Part shown: in pieces, positions 4,720 through 5,099 of the stretch
Layout: every line of letters starts with the position of its first letter
Numbering within the stretch: position 1 is the stretch's first letter
Assembly (NCBI GenBank): GCA_022561735.1
Contig: JADFQR010000120.1
Span: forward strand, 1-5,099
Reading direction: 5' to 3'
Source: Chloroflexota bacterium
GTDB taxonomy: Bacteria > Chloroflexota > Dehalococcoidia > UBA1151
DNA length: 5,099 nt
Program-made: the position numbers and the translations under genes
Notes under the pieces: generated by a model
The model's database searches: none
What the model saw: the letters and a program-made list of their open reading frames with translations, nothing else
What the model was told of the DNA's origin: nothing

Positions 4720-5099
4720 TTACGCCGTGACGGCGACCGGGGCTTCCAGGACGCCTGCCTTCTTCGCCTCTGCGAGGACGTGGTCCTGCTCTTCCGAGGT
4801 CAGGTAGTTGTTGGGGCGTATCGACTCGCCCATGTCGATGCCGATCCGCTCTGAAAGGATCGTCTTGCAGACGTGTGCGCCCGCCCCGTACATCTGGACC
4901 AGGTCTACGACCTTCTGGACATCGTTCTGCCGCGCCTGCGCCCGTTCCAGGTCACCGGCTTCCCACGCTGCGAACAGGTCCGTGTACAGCCACGGCGCCA
5001 GTGAGAGCGGGGCGTCAACCGTGCCGATTGCGCCCATCGTGAGCGCCGGGAGCGGCAGACGGCCGGAGCCGGAGAAGCATTTGAGGCCGCGGTCCGCCC
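4720..5099 (-). CDS. Dihydrodipicolinate synthase/N-acetylneuraminate lyase (DapA) family protein, C-terminal part
   Basis: The frame enters from the right edge and ends at a TAA at 4720-4722. About 125 residues are visible, roughly the last 40 percent of a typical 290-300 residue family member. The first visible residues, ADRGLKCFSGSGRLPLPALTMGAIGTVDAP, match the late TIM-barrel strands where family members carry the SGD/SGS substrate loop and the GAxGxIS turn. Then come SLAPWLYTDLFAAWEAGDLERAQ and the helical C-terminal domain (helices to about residue 115), with a TSEEQDHVLAEAKKAGV ending. These class I aldolases or dehydratases use a Schiff-base lysine that lies in the missing N-terminal part. 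Reactions in the family include lysine biosynthesis, sialic acid cleavage and sugar-acid degradation. The missing part prevents choosing, though the divergent loop suggests a catabolic paralogue rather than DapA proper. A hairpin follows the stop. Confidence 0.9.
   Translation of the reverse strand, partial: ADRGLKCFSGSGRLPLPALTMGAIGTVDAPLSLAPWLYTDLFAAWEAGDLERAQARQNDVQKVVDLVQMYGAGAHVCKTILSERIGIDMGESIRPNNYLTSEEQDHVLAEAKKAGVLEAPVAVTA

Overview
The window is a GC-rich bacterial chromosomal segment in which every gene I can support lies on the minus strand, so transcription runs from the right edge to the left. Six protein genes are visible, two of them cut by the window edges. Codon use is strongly GC-biased, which also produces long spurious open frames on the plus strand. 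The mix of small catabolic and house-cleaning enzymes (amidohydrolase, DapA-like aldolase, PPOX flavoprotein, alpha/beta hydrolase, SnoaL-like protein), together with a dispersed-repeat core related to CCTGAG..TCGAAGG, would fit a free-living Chloroflexota (Dehalococcoidia/SAR202-like) or an actinobacterium-like genome. This placement is a low-confidence inference, because no phylogenetic marker is present.

In transcription order (right to left) the layout is as follows. Positions 5099-4720 hold the C-terminal 125 residues of a dihydrodipicolinate synthase/N-acetylneuraminate lyase family aldolase, closed by a strong hairpin (4659-4694). A gene-free spacer follows. Positions 4426-3977 encode a SnoaL/NTF2-like protein. 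Positions 3858-3220 encode a PPOX-type FMN-binding flavoprotein, followed by a 14-bp perfect hairpin (3158-3189). Positions 3149-2313 encode an alpha/beta hydrolase whose start codon is only 8 nt beyond that hairpin. Positions 2172-1417 encode a cytoplasmic glycerophosphodiester phosphodiesterase, most likely started at a TTG. A spacer (1178-1416) then carries GC-rich palindromes and a four-copy 18-bp tandem repeat. Positions 1177-1 encode the N-terminal 392 residues of a dihydroorotase/hydantoinase-like metal-dependent amidohydrolase.

The genes are co-oriented but separated by gaps of about 70 to 290 nt, several with hairpins. I read them as mostly independent short transcription units rather than one operon, and I see no shared pathway linking all six. 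I found no RNA gene, CRISPR array, transposase or phage gene. Nothing in the window amounts to a clearly new biological system. The most noteworthy points are the degenerate tandem array, the terminator-like hairpin pressed against the hydrolase start, and the unusual amidohydrolase subclass.
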